Of a stretch of 64,000 bases of DNA, positions 1-9,832 are shown in pieces; the first letter of the stretch is position 1, and each line of letters begins with the position of its first letter. This DNA is from Dyella japonica DSM 16301 (GTDB lineage Bacteria > Pseudomonadota > Gammaproteobacteria > Xanthomonadales > Rhodanobacteraceae): the NCBI RefSeq assembly GCF_001010355.1, contig NZ_JPLA01000020.1, positions 63,014 through 127,013 of the forward strand, written 5' to 3'. Below the pieces are notes generated by a model that saw nothing but the letters and a program-made list of their open reading frames with translations, searched no databases and was not told the origin of the DNA. A program made the translations under genes and the position numbers.

Positions 1-169
1 GCGTCATGCCGGTGAACTGCCAGGACACGGCGATCACCGGAATATTGATTTCCGGAAAAATGTCGGTGGGCGTACGCGCCGCGGCCATCACACCAAAGAT
101 GAGAATGGTCAGGGCGAAAACGATGAATGTATAGGGCCGCGTAAGCGCGATCCGGACGATGCCAAGCAT
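1..169 (-). CDS. RND efflux transporter permease, N-terminal fragment
   Basis: Only the first 56 codons lie in the window; the gene continues past the left edge. The start ATG is at 167-169. The visible protein begins MLGIVRIALTRPYTF, followed by a hydrophobic helix and then the stretch TPTDIFPEINIPVIAVSW. This is the standard N-terminus of HAE1/AcrB-type inner-membrane pumps: first transmembrane helix, then the periplasmic porter domain. The substrate cannot be told from this fragment. It lies downstream of, and on the same strand as, a two-component system, which suggests that system controls it. Confidence 0.85.
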   Translation of the reverse strand, partial: MLGIVRIALTRPYTFIVFALTILIFGVMAAARTPTDIFPEINIPVIAVSWQFTGMT

Positions 170-247
170 GCGGGGGATTTCCGTGCGCGAAATGATGCGT
201 CGCGGCAAATTTTCGCATGCAGCGAAAACTCTCAATAGAGCTTGGAG

Positions 248-312
248 GATGAAGATAATTTCATGTTGTACGCGGTGACTGCGTTGCGCACGCAGATGAA
301 ACTATCTTCATC
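248..312. promoter_or_regulatory. two similar dyads between sensor kinase and RND gene
   Basis: Positions 249-264 read ATGAAGATAATTTCAT and 296-311 read ATGAAACTATCTTCAT. Each is a dyad of the form ATGAA-N6-TTCAT, and the two copies are inverted with respect to each other with one mismatch over 17 bases (248-264 versus 296-312). They lie 80-130 bases upstream of the RND start. Paired dyads like these fit binding sites for the neighbouring OmpR-type regulator. The large inverted repeat could instead fold in RNA after the kinase gene. The binding assignment is inference. Confidence 0.45.
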
Positions 313-326
313 TTGCCGATCAGCCC

Positions 327-1760
327 TCAGGCCGTCATCGGCGTGACTTCCGGCACAGAGCGGGACAGGCAGGTGCCGGGTTTTTCATCCGGCGCGAGGG
401 CGTAGCAGTACAAGGTCAGCCGCGCACCGTTGCTGCTGGCGTCGCCAATATCGAGCGCATAGCCGTGCAGACGCACGATGGCGCTGACGATGCTGAGCCC
501 CAGGCCCGAACCGCCGGTGGTGCGGCTGTTGTCGCCACGGTAGAAGCGACGCGTCACCGCGTCGCGCTCGTCAGCCGGAATTCCGGGGCCGCTGTCGATC
601 ACATCCACGCGCGGTCCACGCTTGTCCATGCTCGCGCGCAGGCTGACCTTGCCGCCCGCCGGCGTGAACTTGATCGCATTACCCACCAGGTTCGCCAGCG
701 CCTCAAACAGCAGATGCGCATCCGCACGCACGGGCTGCAGCGACTGGATGTCGACCTCGAAGGTCTGGCCGCGATCCTCGGCGACGGGCGCATAGAACTC
801 GTGCACCTGGCGCAGCACCTGCCCCACGTCCACTTCATCGAAGCAGGCCGCGCGATGGCGGTCTTCCAGTTCGGACACCCGCAGCAGCGCGCGGAAACGC
901 GTTAGCACTTCGTCGATATCGACGATGCACGACTCCACCAGCGCCGACTCGGGCTCGCCATCGAGTTGCTGCTGCGTGCGGTACAGGCGTGCACGCAGGC
1001 GCGTCAGCGGCGTGCGCAGGTCGTGGGCGATGTTGTCGCAAACGCCCTTCACTTCGTTCATCAGCCGCTCGATCTCGCCGAGCATGGTGTTGACGATGCC
1101 GGCCAGCTGGTCGAGTTCATCGCCGCGACGGCTGATCGGCAGGCGCTTGGAGAGATCGCCTTGCCGGATCGGATCGGTCGCGTCCTGCAGCGCACGGATG
1201 CGCTTCTCCGGACCGCGACGCAACAGGAAGCCGCCGAGCAGACCGGGAATGATGGTCAGCGAGATGCCCCACAGCAGCGCTCGGCGCACGATCGCGCCGA
1301 TGCCGTCGATGGTGCTGATGTCCTTGGCGATCACCAGGATGTCGCCATTGGGCAGGGTCGAGGCCAGGCCGCGTGCGCGTACGCGCTCCGCATCGCGGTC
1401 GGAGCGCGGCAGGCCGTGCCTGAGCAGGTGCACCTGCCCGTCGCGCAGCAGCGACGCCGGCAGATGGTCGATATTGCCTGCCACCGGCTGGTGATCCTTG
1501 TCGAACAGGCCCACCGACATGATGCCGTGCGGATCGATCGCAGCAGCCGCATCCACCGTCGCGGCCAGGCGCGCCGGATCGGTCGAGGCGATGTAATGCA
1601 TGCGTTGCTGCAGCATCTGGTCGATCACGCTGTTGAGATAGCGCGTGGTCTCCCACTGGATCGCGCCAACCAGCACCGCACCCCATACGACGAACAAGGC
1701 GCCGTAGATGAGGATCAACCGCGAGGTGGTCGAATGCCAGCTATTGGGACGTGCTTTCAT
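327..1760 (-). CDS. two-component sensor histidine kinase
   Basis: 477-residue membrane kinase. A transmembrane helix at about residues 14-34 precedes a periplasmic sensor region (about 36-160). A second helix (about 161-180) leads into HAMP (about 182-235). The HisKA box is DNIAHDLRTPLTRLRARL, with the phospho-acceptor at about His246. The HATPase domain shows the N box LVGNAIKFT, the G1 box DSGPGIP and the G2 box GSGLGLSIV. All catalytic motifs are intact. Its ATG overlaps the end of the response-regulator gene by 4 bases, so the pair is translationally coupled. The genes read toward an RND pump, which suggests control of efflux by a metal or toxic compound. The ligand is not evident. Confidence 0.93.
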   Translation of the reverse strand: MKARPNSWHSTTSRLILIYGALFVVWGAVLVGAIQWETTRYLNSVIDQMLQQRMHYIASTDPARLAATVDAAAAIDPHGIMSVGLFDKDHQPVAGNIDHLPASLLRDGQVHLLRHGLPRSDRDAERVRARGLASTLPNGDILVIAKDISTIDGIGAIVRRALLWGISLTIIPGLLGGFLLRRGPEKRIRALQDATDPIRQGDLSKRLPISRRGDELDQLAGIVNTMLGEIERLMNEVKGVCDNIAHDLRTPLTRLRARLYRTQQQLDGEPESALVESCIVDIDEVLTRFRALLRVSELEDRHRAACFDEVDVGQVLRQVHEFYAPVAEDRGQTFEVDIQSLQPVRADAHLLFEALANLVGNAIKFTPAGGKVSLRASMDKRGPRVDVIDSGPGIPADERDAVTRRFYRGDNSRTTGGSGLGLSIVSAIVRLHGYALDIGDASSNGARLTLYCYALAPDEKPGTCLSRSVPEVTPMTA

Positions 1761-2455
1761 GACACCACCGGAGCAGTTTCATTGGCGGCGGCGAGCATAT
1801 AACCGGTGCCGCGCACGGTATGGATCAATGCCGGTTGCCCGGCGCCGTCGATCTTGCGCCGCAAGCGCGCGATATGCACGTCGATCACATTGGTACCGGG
1901 ATCGAAATGGAAGCCCCACACCGTCTCGAAGATCATCGTGCGGGTCAGCACCTGCCCGGAATTGCGCATGAGGAATTCGAGCAGGCGGTATTCCGTGGGC
2001 AGCAGGGTCAGCGGCTGGCCGGCGCGATAGGCCACGTGGCTCACCAGGTCCAGTTCCAGATCGGCCACGCGCAGGCGCTGCACCGACTGCGGCTGGCGAC
2101 GGCGCAGCAGCACTTCCGCGCGCGCCGACATTTCATCCGGCGCAAACGGCTTGGTGAGGTAGTCGTCGCCGCCGGCGCGCAGGCCGCGCACGCGCTCGTC
2201 GACATCGCTCAGCGCACTGATCATCAGCACCGGCGCATCGCTGCCGGCGCGGCGCAATTCAGCCACCACATCGATGCCGTCCATGCCGGGCAGCATGCGA
2301 TCCAGCGTGATCAGGTCGTAGCCGCCTTGCAGCGCATGCGCCAGACCATCGCGGCCGTTCGCCACCCACTCCGCGAACATGCCGTGCGCACTCAACTCCG
2401 CGACGATTTCTCGCGCGGTGGTTTCGTCGTCTTCGATGACCAGCACTCGGGGCAT
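1757..2455 (-). CDS. OmpR-family response regulator
   Basis: 232 residues. The receiver domain has the acidic pair in VLVIEDD, a phospho-acceptor at about Asp52 (LITLDRMLPGMDG), and conserved Thr/Ser and Lys positions (LMISA, DYLTKPF). A C-terminal winged helix (about 130-225) includes TRTMIFETVWGFHFDPGTNV and DVHIARLRRKID, typical of the OmpR/PhoB group. It is the first gene of a kinase-regulator pair and overlaps the kinase by 4 bases. It probably activates the RND operon that follows the kinase. The subfamily resembles CusR/QseB/TctD-type regulators, but I cannot fix it further. Confidence 0.93.
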   Translation of the reverse strand: MPRVLVIEDDETTAREIVAELSAHGMFAEWVANGRDGLAHALQGGYDLITLDRMLPGMDGIDVVAELRRAGSDAPVLMISALSDVDERVRGLRAGGDDYLTKPFAPDEMSARAEVLLRRRQPQSVQRLRVADLELDLVSHVAYRAGQPLTLLPTEYRLLEFLMRNSGQVLTRTMIFETVWGFHFDPGTNVIDVHIARLRRKIDGAGQPALIHTVRGTGYMLAAANETAPVVS

Positions 2456-2520
2456 GGGGACGCTACAAACAAAATCCGGTGGTGGGAAAGCGGGGACAGC
2501 CGTGTCCTCGCAAAGCCAAA

Positions 2521-2538
2521 CGGCCCCGAGAGGGGCCG
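2521..2538 (-). terminator. rho-independent terminator after rpoH
   Basis: The plus strand reads CGGCCCC-GAGA-GGGGCCG, a perfect 7-bp stem with a 4-base loop. Read in the rpoH direction it is followed by TTTGGCTTTG. It lies 28 bases after the rpoH stop and before the regulator gene, so it separates the two transcripts. Confidence 0.75.
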
Positions 2539-2565
2539 CTTGTCATCTTACGCCGACAAGAGAGA

Positions 2566-3423
<858 letters not shown>

Positions 3424-3451
3424 GGACGGAACCTCCTCTGAGGGAATCAGC

Positions 3452-3478
3452 TTAGCACTCGGGTAGTACGAGTGCTAA
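3452..3478. promoter_or_regulatory. CIRCE operator (HrcA site) in the rpoH leader
   Basis: The sequence is TTAGCACTC, nine bases, then GAGTGCTAA: an exact match to both arms and the spacer of the CIRCE element. It lies 28 bases upstream of the rpoH ATG, in the transcribed leader or at the promoter. HrcA normally uses this site to repress groESL and dnaK operons. On the minus strand, just upstream, GGAACC (about 3491-3496) resembles a sigma-E -35 element, and a TGTACT-CAAT-AGTACA dyad lies at 3507-3522. Confidence 0.93.
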
Positions 3479-3607
3479 AGGCCCCGAAAGGTTCCGGGAC
3501 CTTTGATGTACTCAATAGTACAGGAATTTGAGGCACCTGTCCAGCAGGCGCCCCGGGGAGGGTCCACTATGCGTTTTCGGCGGTTCAGCAGCCGTGAAGA
3601 GCCTGTT

Positions 3608-4309
3608 TCAGGCCAGTTCCGACCGCATCGGCAAGGACCAGTCGATGGGCGGCTCGCCGCGACCTGCCAGGTACTGGTTGGCCGCCGAGAAGTGCCCGCA
3701 GCCGATGAAACCGCGATGCGCCGATAAAGGAGATGGGTGCACCGAGCGCAAAATGCAATGGCGGCTGCCGTCGATCAGCTGGCCCTTCTTCTGGGCGTAC
3801 GAGCCCCACAGCATGAAGACCAGCCCTTCCCGCTCGCGGTTGAGCGCGTCGATCGCCGCATCGGTAAAGCCTTCCCAGCCTTTGCCCTGATGCGAGCCGG
3901 CGGCGGCCTGCTGCACGGTGAGCGTGGCGTTGAGCAGCAGCACGCCGCGGTCGGCCCAGGGCGTGAGGCAGCCATGGTCGGGCGCCCGGAAACCCAGGTC
4001 GCGCTGGATCTCCTTGAAGATGTTCAGCAGCGACGGCGGCGTGGCCACGCCCGGCCGCACCGAGAAGCACAGGCCATGCGCTTGGTTCGGGCCGTGGTAC
4101 GGGTCCTGGCCAAGGATCACCACCCGCACGGCGTCGAACGGAGTGTGGTCGAAGGCGGCGAAGATCTCGGGACCGGGCGGATAAATGACTTTGCCGGCCT
4201 GCTTTTCGGCGCGCAGGAAGTCCGATAGCGCCTGCATGTCGGGGCGCGCCAGATAACCGCCGACGCGTTCTTTCCAGGACGGCTCCAGCCTTACCGGATG
4301 TTCGGTCAC
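3608..4309 (-). CDS. ung: uracil-DNA glycosylase (family 1)
   Basis: 233 residues, full length. The water-activating loop [18 protein letters not shown], the [11 protein letters not shown] segment, the uracil-binding LLLNATLTV and the DNA-intercalating loop [11 protein letters not shown] are all present, so the enzyme should be active. It removes uracil from DNA at the start of base-excision repair. Its ATG overlaps the stop of the double-receiver gene upstream by 4 bases (ATGA), so the two form an operon. The functional link between them is not obvious. Confidence 0.97.
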   Translation of the reverse strand: MTEHPVRLEPSWKERVGGYLARPDMQALSDFLRAEKQAGKVIYPPGPEIFAAFDHTPFDAVRVVILGQDPYHGPNQAHGLCFSVRPGVATPPSLLNIFKEIQRDLGFRAPDHGCLTPWADRGVLLLNATLTVQQAAAGSHQGKGWEGFTDAAIDALNREREGLVFMLWGSYAQKKGQLIDGSRHCILRSVHPSPLSAHRGFIGCGHFSAANQYLAGRGEPPIDWSLPMRSELA

Positions 4310-5148
4310 GCCGCCTCGCCCCGCTCGCGCAAGTGCTGGGATACGCGCAGCTGGAACAGCAGCTTGGTCATCAGCAGTTTTTCCTCGATCGGCTTCTCGA
4401 CCAGATCGTTGGCGCCGGCGCGCAGCAGCGCGGCCTGGTTGGCCGGATTCTCATCGCCCGTCATCACCAGCACGGGCAGCCTGCCCTTGCTGTAGTGGTA
4501 TTCGCGGCGGATGCGCTCGAGCAGGTCGCCGCCGGTGAGCTCACCCTTGAGGCTGACGTCGGTCAGCACGATGTCCGCGCCGACCTTGTCCTGTTCCTTG
4601 GCCTTGTCCAGCAGCACCAGGGCGTCTTCGACGCTGACCACGTGATAGACGGTCAGGCCATGCTTTTCGAGGATGCGGCGGGTCGCCAGCGCGACCACGC
4701 GGCTGTCTTCCACATAGAGCACTTCGCCCTCGGCCGAATCGACCGGCTTCACGTAGCCACGGATGAATTCCGCCAGCGCCTGGAAACCCAGCGACTTGTC
4801 GAAGTAATCGGTGACGTGTTCGCCCAGCGTGCGGCTGTGCAGGCGACCGTCGACATCGCCCGAGACGACCACGATGGGCACATAGGCCTGTGCGGCGGAT
4901 TCGCGCACGTGGCGGGCGAGTTCCAGCCCGTCCATGTCGGGCAGGCGCAGCGCGATGGTGATGAAGTCGAACGCGCCGGCCTCCAGCAGCTCCTTGGCTT
5001 CGGCGCCGCTGCCGGCACCTACCACGTCGCTGTCGGGCAATTCGGTCTTGAGCACGCGGGAGATCAGCTGGCGCACGACCTTGGAGCCATCCACCACCAG
5101 CACCCTAGGCGCTGTTCCCACCACTCGACTGCTGAAACTTCCGCTCAT
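4306..5148 (-). CDS. response regulator with two receiver domains, first one degenerate
   Basis: About 280 residues with no output domain. The first receiver (about 15-130) starts VLVVDGSK, so the second acidic residue is Gly21. The usual phospho-acceptor position in [13 protein letters not shown] is Ala66, so this domain should not be phosphorylated. The second receiver (about 142-270) is intact: EDSR acidic pair (147-148), Asp197 in VLTDVSL, VLVMTG and a lysine in DLVEKP. ATG at 5146-5148 is preferred over an upstream TTG in the same frame. It is coupled to ung by a 4-base overlap. It probably works as a phosphorelay or scaffold protein without DNA binding. Confidence 0.88.
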   Translation of the reverse strand: MSGSFSSRVVGTAPRVLVVDGSKVVRQLISRVLKTELPDSDVVGAGSGAEAKELLEAGAFDFITIALRLPDMDGLELARHVRESAAQAYVPIVVVSGDVDGRLHSRTLGEHVTDYFDKSLGFQALAEFIRGYVKPVDSAEGEVLYVEDSRVVALATRRILEKHGLTVYHVVSVEDALVLLDKAKEQDKVGADIVLTDVSLKGELTGGDLLERIRREYHYSKGRLPVLVMTGDENPANQAALLRAGANDLVEKPIEEKLLMTKLLFQLRVSQHLRERGEAA

Positions 5149-5296
5149 CCCCAATCACCCACGTAGTGTCCAGCGTTTCCTGCCTGCGTCATGCCGGTGC
5201 TTCCTCCGAGCACCCGGGCACCCCGAGCAGGCATGCTGCACCATCCCCACCAAGCTTGCATGACAACATTGCTCCGGGCGTGAGCCGGCGCACGCT

Positions 5297-6283
5297 TCAC
5301 GCCGCCTTGCGCAATTGCCAGGCGCTGACCAGGCGGGCGCCCAGCCAGCCGAGTACGGCCGCGGCCACCGGTACGGCGCCCAGCAGCCACAACGGCAGCA
5401 CGTCCACCTGCAGTTTGCCGGCATACACCTGACCCAGGCGCTGCACCGGCTCGGCCAGCGCCAGCTCGACCAGCACGGCGAAACCCACCGCCAGCACGCC
5501 GGCAAACAGTCCGTACCAGATGCCCGCATACAAATAGGGACGACGCACGAAGGCGCGGCTCGCACCCACCAGCATCAGCACGCCGATTTCCTCGTGCCGG
5601 CTGGCGATGTCCACGCGCACCGTATTGCCCACCACCAGCAGCACCGCAACCGCGAGCAGTCCGGCGAGAATCATCACGATGCGTTCGCCGACGCCCAGCA
5701 GCGCTTCCAGACGCTGCCGCCAGGTGCCGCCGTCCTGCACCTGATCCACGCCCGACATGCCGCGCATGTCGGCGACCAGGTGGTCGATGCTATCGGCGCT
5801 GGCGTCCGCCTTGGGCTGCACTTCCAGCACGAACGGCAGCGGATTGACGTCCAGCGCATGCAGCGCGCCGGAGAAGCCCTGCATCTTGGCCAGTTCGTCC
5901 ATGCCCTGGTCGGGCGACTTCAATTTGACGCCAGCGACTTCGCTGCGTTCGCGCAGCTTCTTCGCCAGCATGTCGGCGGAGGAGACGCTCTGCCCCGGCT
6001 GCATGAACACGCTGATGGTCTGGTTCTGGCCCAGCGCATCGCCCATCTTCTGCAGGTTGCCCAGCAGCAGATAGAAGGTGAGCGGCAGCGCCAGCGCGAT
6101 GGCCATCACGGCGACGGTGAGCAAGGTGCCGACCGGGCGCGACATCAGCCGACGCAAACTGGCCGCCGCGCTCCAGCCGTGATGCTCGCGCCAGCTCGCC
6201 ACCGGGCGCGCCTTGGTGCGGATGCCGCGGCTCTGGTCGGAAAGCAGCGGGCTCTCCATCGGAAATTCGGGCTGGGTGCTCAT
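5297..6283 (-). CDS. ftsX: cell division protein FtsX
   Basis: 328 residues. A cytoplasmic N-terminus leads to transmembrane helix 1 (PVGTLLTVAVMAIALALPLTF), a periplasmic domain of about 120 residues, and three more helices (IVMILAGLLAVAVLLVVGNT and two near the C-terminus). The HEEIGVLMLVGAS segment is the FtsX coupling region. FtsX pairs with FtsE in the divisome and activates peptidoglycan amidases through EnvC-type partners. Its ATG overlaps the ftsE stop by 4 bases. Confidence 0.95.
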   Translation of the reverse strand: MSTQPEFPMESPLLSDQSRGIRTKARPVASWREHHGWSAAASLRRLMSRPVGTLLTVAVMAIALALPLTFYLLLGNLQKMGDALGQNQTISVFMQPGQSVSSADMLAKKLRERSEVAGVKLKSPDQGMDELAKMQGFSGALHALDVNPLPFVLEVQPKADASADSIDHLVADMRGMSGVDQVQDGGTWRQRLEALLGVGERIVMILAGLLAVAVLLVVGNTVRVDIASRHEEIGVLMLVGASRAFVRRPYLYAGIWYGLFAGVLAVGFAVLVELALAEPVQRLGQVYAGKLQVDVLPLWLLGAVPVAAAVLGWLGARLVSAWQLRKAA

Positions 6284-6957
6284 AGCACCTCCTGTGCGGC
6301 CACATCGGCGACCAGGCGACCGTGATCGAGCACGACCACGCGCTTCTTCATGCGCTTGATCAGCGGCAGATCGTGGCTGGCGATCACCACGGTGGTGCCG
6401 ACATTCTGGAATTCGGCGAACAGGCCCATGATCTCCACCGCCAGGGTGGGATCGAGGTTGCCGGTGGGTTCGTCGGCGATGAGCAGGGTGGGCTTGGCGA
6501 CGATGGCGCGGGCAATGCCCACGCGCTGCTGTTCGCCAGCGGACAGCGTGGCCGGCAGCTGCCGTTCGTAGGCAAGCAGGCCGACTTTCTCCAGCGCGGC
6601 GCGCACGCGCTTGCCGCGTTCGTGCGGCGCCATGCCGCCGATCACCAGCGGCAGTTCGACATTGGCGAACACGGTGCGATCCATCAGCAGGCGATGGTCC
6701 TGAAACACCATGCCCAGGCGGCGACGCAGTTTGGGAATCCCGGCGCGGCCGATTTTGGCCAGGTTCTGCCCGTCGAGGGTGACCACGCCATGCGAGGGCC
6801 GCTCGATCAGGCCGAGCAATTTGAGCAAGGTGCTTTTGCCGGCGCCCGAATGGCCGGTGATAAAGGCCATCTCGCCCGTCGCCACCTCGAAGGAGAGCTG
6901 CGACAAGGCCTCGTGGCCGCCTTCATAGCGTTTGCTGACTTGGTCGAAGCGGATCAC
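6280..6957 (-). CDS. ftsE: cell division ATP-binding protein FtsE
   Basis: 225 residues. Walker A is GHSGAGKST, the Q-loop region MVFQDHRLL, the signature LSAGEQQRVGIARAI, Walker B LLIADEPTGNLD and the switch histidine ASHDLP. All ABC ATPase motifs are intact. The start is GTG (6955-6957), the only reasonable start before IRFDQVSKRY. It forms a coupled operon with ftsX. The hydrolysis cycle transmits to the periplasm through FtsX at the division septum. Confidence 0.96.
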   Translation of the reverse strand: MIRFDQVSKRYEGGHEALSQLSFEVATGEMAFITGHSGAGKSTLLKLLGLIERPSHGVVTLDGQNLAKIGRAGIPKLRRRLGMVFQDHRLLMDRTVFANVELPLVIGGMAPHERGKRVRAALEKVGLLAYERQLPATLSAGEQQRVGIARAIVAKPTLLIADEPTGNLDPTLAVEIMGLFAEFQNVGTTVVIASHDLPLIKRMKKRVVVLDHGRLVADVAAQEVL

Positions 6958-7029
6958 CGCGTGTCCCCGAATCCGAATGGGAGAAGGATAAGGGATGCAC
7001 GCGTGAAGGTCAGTGGCTTTGTGCGCCGA

Positions 7030-7058
7030 GGCTGTCGCGGGTTCAGCCCGCGACAGCC
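7030..7058. terminator. strong hairpin between rhlB and ftsE
   Basis: GGCTGTCGCGGG and CCCGCGACAGCC form a perfect 12-bp stem with a 5-base loop. It lies 17 bases past the rhlB stop. There is no T-tract on either strand, so it may be an RNA-stabilising hairpin or an isolated REP-type palindrome and not a classical terminator. Confidence 0.5.
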
Positions 7059-7075
7059 CGTGGCAAGCGGACCGC

Positions 7076-8797
7076 TTAGTGGCCGATGAAGAAGCGGCTC
7101 AGGCGGCGGAAGAAGCCCTGCTTCTTCGGCGCGTCCTGCGCGTCGCCCGGCTTGCCCGACGTGATGGCCACATGGCGCGACGGACGCGAGTGGTTGTTGT
7201 CGCCGCCATTGCGCTCACGCGGCGGACGACGCTCGCCACGCGGTGCGCGCGTGCCTTCGGCCGGCGTGTTGGCGCCACCCTCGACGACCACGGCATCGCC
7301 TTCGCGACGACGGTTGCGTCCGCCACGGCGACGACGACGCTTGCGCTCGCCCGCCTCGCCCGTGGCCTCTTCGGCCGGGGCCGGCGCGGCGGGCTTGGTC
7401 ACCACGGCCTCGGCGCTTTCGCCGGCAGCCGTCTCGACGCGCGGTTTGCGCGGTTCACGCGGCGGCCGGTCGCCACGCGGGCGATCGCCACCACGGCCAC
7501 CGCCGCTGCGCGAACCCTTGCGCGGCGAGCCGTCCTTTTCGCGCTGTTCGACCTTGTCGCCGAACGCGGCGCTGTCCGCGGCCGAATCGGCCACGAACTG
7601 GGCGTCCTGCTCGCGCGGCTTGGGCATCACCAGCAGATCGGCTTCGATGTTGGCCACCGGGATGCGCTGGCCGATATAGGTTTCGATATCCGGCAGGCTC
7701 ATCGCGTACAGATCGCAGGCGAAGCTGATCGCATCGCCCTCGGCGCCCAGGCGGGCGGTACGGCCGATGCGGTGCACGTAGTCTTCCGCGTCCTGCGGCA
7801 GGTCGTAGTTGAAGACGTGGCTGACCGCCGGGATGTGCAGGCCGCGCGCGGCGACGTCGGTGCACACCAGGATGTCGAGCTGGCCTTCCTGGAAGCGCTG
7901 CAGCAGCTTCTGGCGCTTGAGCTGCGGCACGTCGCCCGACAGCGCGCCGACGCGGTAGCCGTAGCGCTTGAGACGATCGGTGATCTTCTCGGCCGCGGCC
8001 TTGGTGTTGACGAAGATGATGCTGCGCTCGGCCTTGGTACGCTCAAGCAGGTTGAGCAGCAGCGGCATCTTCTCTTCCTTGGCGGGGAAGTAGACCACCT
8101 GGCGGACGCGGTCGGCGGTGACGTTTTCCGTCTCCACTTCCAGCTTCTCGGCGTTGTGCATGTGCTCGTAGGCCAGCTCCAGCACGCGATGGCTGAGCGT
8201 GGCGGAGAACAGCAGCACCTGGCGCTGCTCGCGCGCCGGCAGGCGGCGGAAGATGAAGCGCACGTCCTTGATGAAGCCCAGGTCGAACATGCGGTCGGCC
8301 TCGTCGATCACCATCACTTCGACGGCGTCGAGGCTGAACACGTGCTGCTTGAAGTAGTCCAGCAGGCGACCTGGCGTGGCGATGATGATGTCGCAGCCAT
8401 CCTTGAGCTGCTGGCGCTGCTTGTCGTAATCCACGCCGCCATAGATCAGTGCGGTGCGCAGGCCGGTGTAGCGGCCGATCGCCTTGGCATCCTTCTCGAT
8501 CTGGATGGCCAGCTCGCGGGTCGGGGCGATCACCAGGGCGCGCGGATCGCTGTCCTTGCGCTCGGCCACGGCCGGCGTGGTCAGCAGGCGATTCATCATC
8601 GCCACCAGGAAGGCGCAGGTCTTGCCGGTGCCCGTCTGGGCCTGGCCGGCGACGTCGCGACCCGTCAGCGCGACCGGCAGGGTCAGCGCCTGGATCGGCG
8701 TGCAGCGGGTGAAGCCCGCCTCGTCGAGGCCTTGCTGGAGCAGCGGATGGAGATCGAAATTGGTGAAAAAGGTATCGGTGAGTACAGTTTGGGACAT
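7076..8797 (-). CDS. rhlB: ATP-dependent DEAD-box RNA helicase RhlB
   Basis: 573 residues from ATG at 8795-8797 ([20 protein letters not shown]). The open frame extends 94 codons further upstream, but that part is compositionally unlike protein and RhlB homologues start here. All helicase motifs are present: Q motif [28 protein letters not shown] in [21 protein letters not shown] and HRIGRTAR. After about residue 400 comes a long, low-complexity tail rich in Arg, Gly, Pro and Lys. This is typical of xanthomonad RhlB and probably binds RNA or RNase E. No good ribosome site precedes the ATG. It is divergent from trxA. Confidence 0.93.
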   Translation of the reverse strand: MSQTVLTDTFFTNFDLHPLLQQGLDEAGFTRCTPIQALTLPVALTGRDVAGQAQTGTGKTCAFLVAMMNRLLTTPAVAERKDSDPRALVIAPTRELAIQIEKDAKAIGRYTGLRTALIYGGVDYDKQRQQLKDGCDIIIATPGRLLDYFKQHVFSLDAVEVMVIDEADRMFDLGFIKDVRFIFRRLPAREQRQVLLFSATLSHRVLELAYEHMHNAEKLEVETENVTADRVRQVVYFPAKEEKMPLLLNLLERTKAERSIIFVNTKAAAEKITDRLKRYGYRVGALSGDVPQLKRQKLLQRFQEGQLDILVCTDVAARGLHIPAVSHVFNYDLPQDAEDYVHRIGRTARLGAEGDAISFACDLYAMSLPDIETYIGQRIPVANIEADLLVMPKPREQDAQFVADSAADSAAFGDKVEQREKDGSPRKGSRSGGGRGGDRPRGDRPPREPRKPRVETAAGESAEAVVTKPAAPAPAEEATGEAGERKRRRRRGGRNRRREGDAVVVEGGANTPAEGTRAPRGERRPPRERNGGDNNHSRPSRHVAITSGKPGDAQDAPKKQGFFRRLSRFFIGH

Positions 8798-9289
8798 CGT
8801 AAGGAGAACTCGAGTAAGGCAGCGCCCGGGGGCAGCCGCCTGGATCCTTGCCGGTGAGACGCAACAAGGAACGGTGGATGGTCGGCGCGACCGGGACGTG
8901 GCGACAGGCGCTGTCCGCTGGGATGGCGCGTGCCGGCGACACGTATCCCTGGCAGGACACCGTCGGGAGCGGTGGTGTGCGACGGCTCCGCTGGCATAGG
9001 TCAGAGGGCTGGGCGGCCTAAACCACTGGCAGCCATAGGAATCTCTCTCACCTATGTCAACGGAGCCATCCTTGCCCACCGCGAGGGGAAAGCCCGTTCA
9101 GCATACCGAATAGGCCTACAGACTCCCTTGAATCGCTTGAATCGTGCCCCGAGTTACGTTGGAATGGAGGCCTGCCGCAACGGCACCAGACTTCCTTACG
9201 GTACGACCCCGCGCTTCATGGGCACCCCAGTGTAGCCGATGCTGGGCGCGCGGTCGTGAAGCCCCTACCCGCAGCCCTCGGAGACCCCG
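8798..9289. promoter_or_regulatory. rhlB-trxA divergent intergenic region
   Basis: 492 bases with no convincing gene. It must contain the promoters for rhlB (leftward) and trxA (rightward). I could not fix -10 or -35 boxes with confidence. The long rhlB leader could allow RNA-level control of the helicase. The open frames crossing it are GC-driven and have no ribosome sites. Confidence 0.5.
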
Positions 9290-9640
9290 GTGAGCGATCT
9301 GATTACCCATGTAAGCGATGATGCCTTCGAGCAGGAAGTGCTCAATTCCGATACCCCCGTCCTGCTCGACTTCTGGGCGGAATGGTGTGGCCCCTGCAAG
9401 GCGATCGCGCCCATCCTGGACGAGCTGGCCAAGCAGTACGAAGGCAAGCTGCGCATCGCCAAGATCAATATCGACCACAACCAGAAGACGCCCCGCAACT
9501 ACGGCGTGCGCGGCATCCCGACCCTGATGGTGTTCAAGAACGGCAAGGTCGAAGCGACCCAGATCGGCGCCGTCAGCAAGGGCGCGCTGACCCAGCTGAT
9601 CGACAAGGCCATCGTGGCCCCGACCGCCAACGCCGTCTAA
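9290..9640 (+). CDS. trxA: thioredoxin
   Basis: 116 residues with GTG start (9290-9292). The active site is [13 protein letters not shown], and the cis-proline loop is [11 protein letters not shown]. It is a cytoplasmic dithiol reductant for ribonucleotide reductase, methionine sulfoxide reductase and others. It lies directly upstream of rho, the usual trxA-rho order in gammaproteobacteria. A GC-rich hairpin follows the gene at 9699-9722. Confidence 0.96.
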   Translation: MSDLITHVSDDAFEQEVLNSDTPVLLDFWAEWCGPCKAIAPILDELAKQYEGKLRIAKINIDHNQKTPRNYGVRGIPTLMVFKNGKVEATQIGAVSKGALTQLIDKAIVAPTANAV

Positions 9641-9698
9641 GGCGTGTTTGTCCAAGGCCAATCAGGCCAACTCAGAAAACTTTTCTGAACTTTACCGG

Positions 9699-9722
9699 CC
9701 GCGGCGCTTTACGCCGCCGCGG
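9699..9722 (+). terminator. hairpin between trxA and rho
   Basis: CCGCGGCG at 9699-9706 pairs with CGCCGCGG at 9715-9722, with an 8-base loop. No clear T-run follows. It could attenuate trxA transcripts or be part of the rho leader. Confidence 0.4.
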
Positions 9723-9832
9723 ACCGGGTGCTAGATTCGATCCACGTTCGTCGGGACTGTCCTGTCCCCTGCGCCATCCGCGCGACGCAACCTTCCCTCC
9801 TTTTTTCAACGGCGCCCCGCAGAGGTTTGCCC

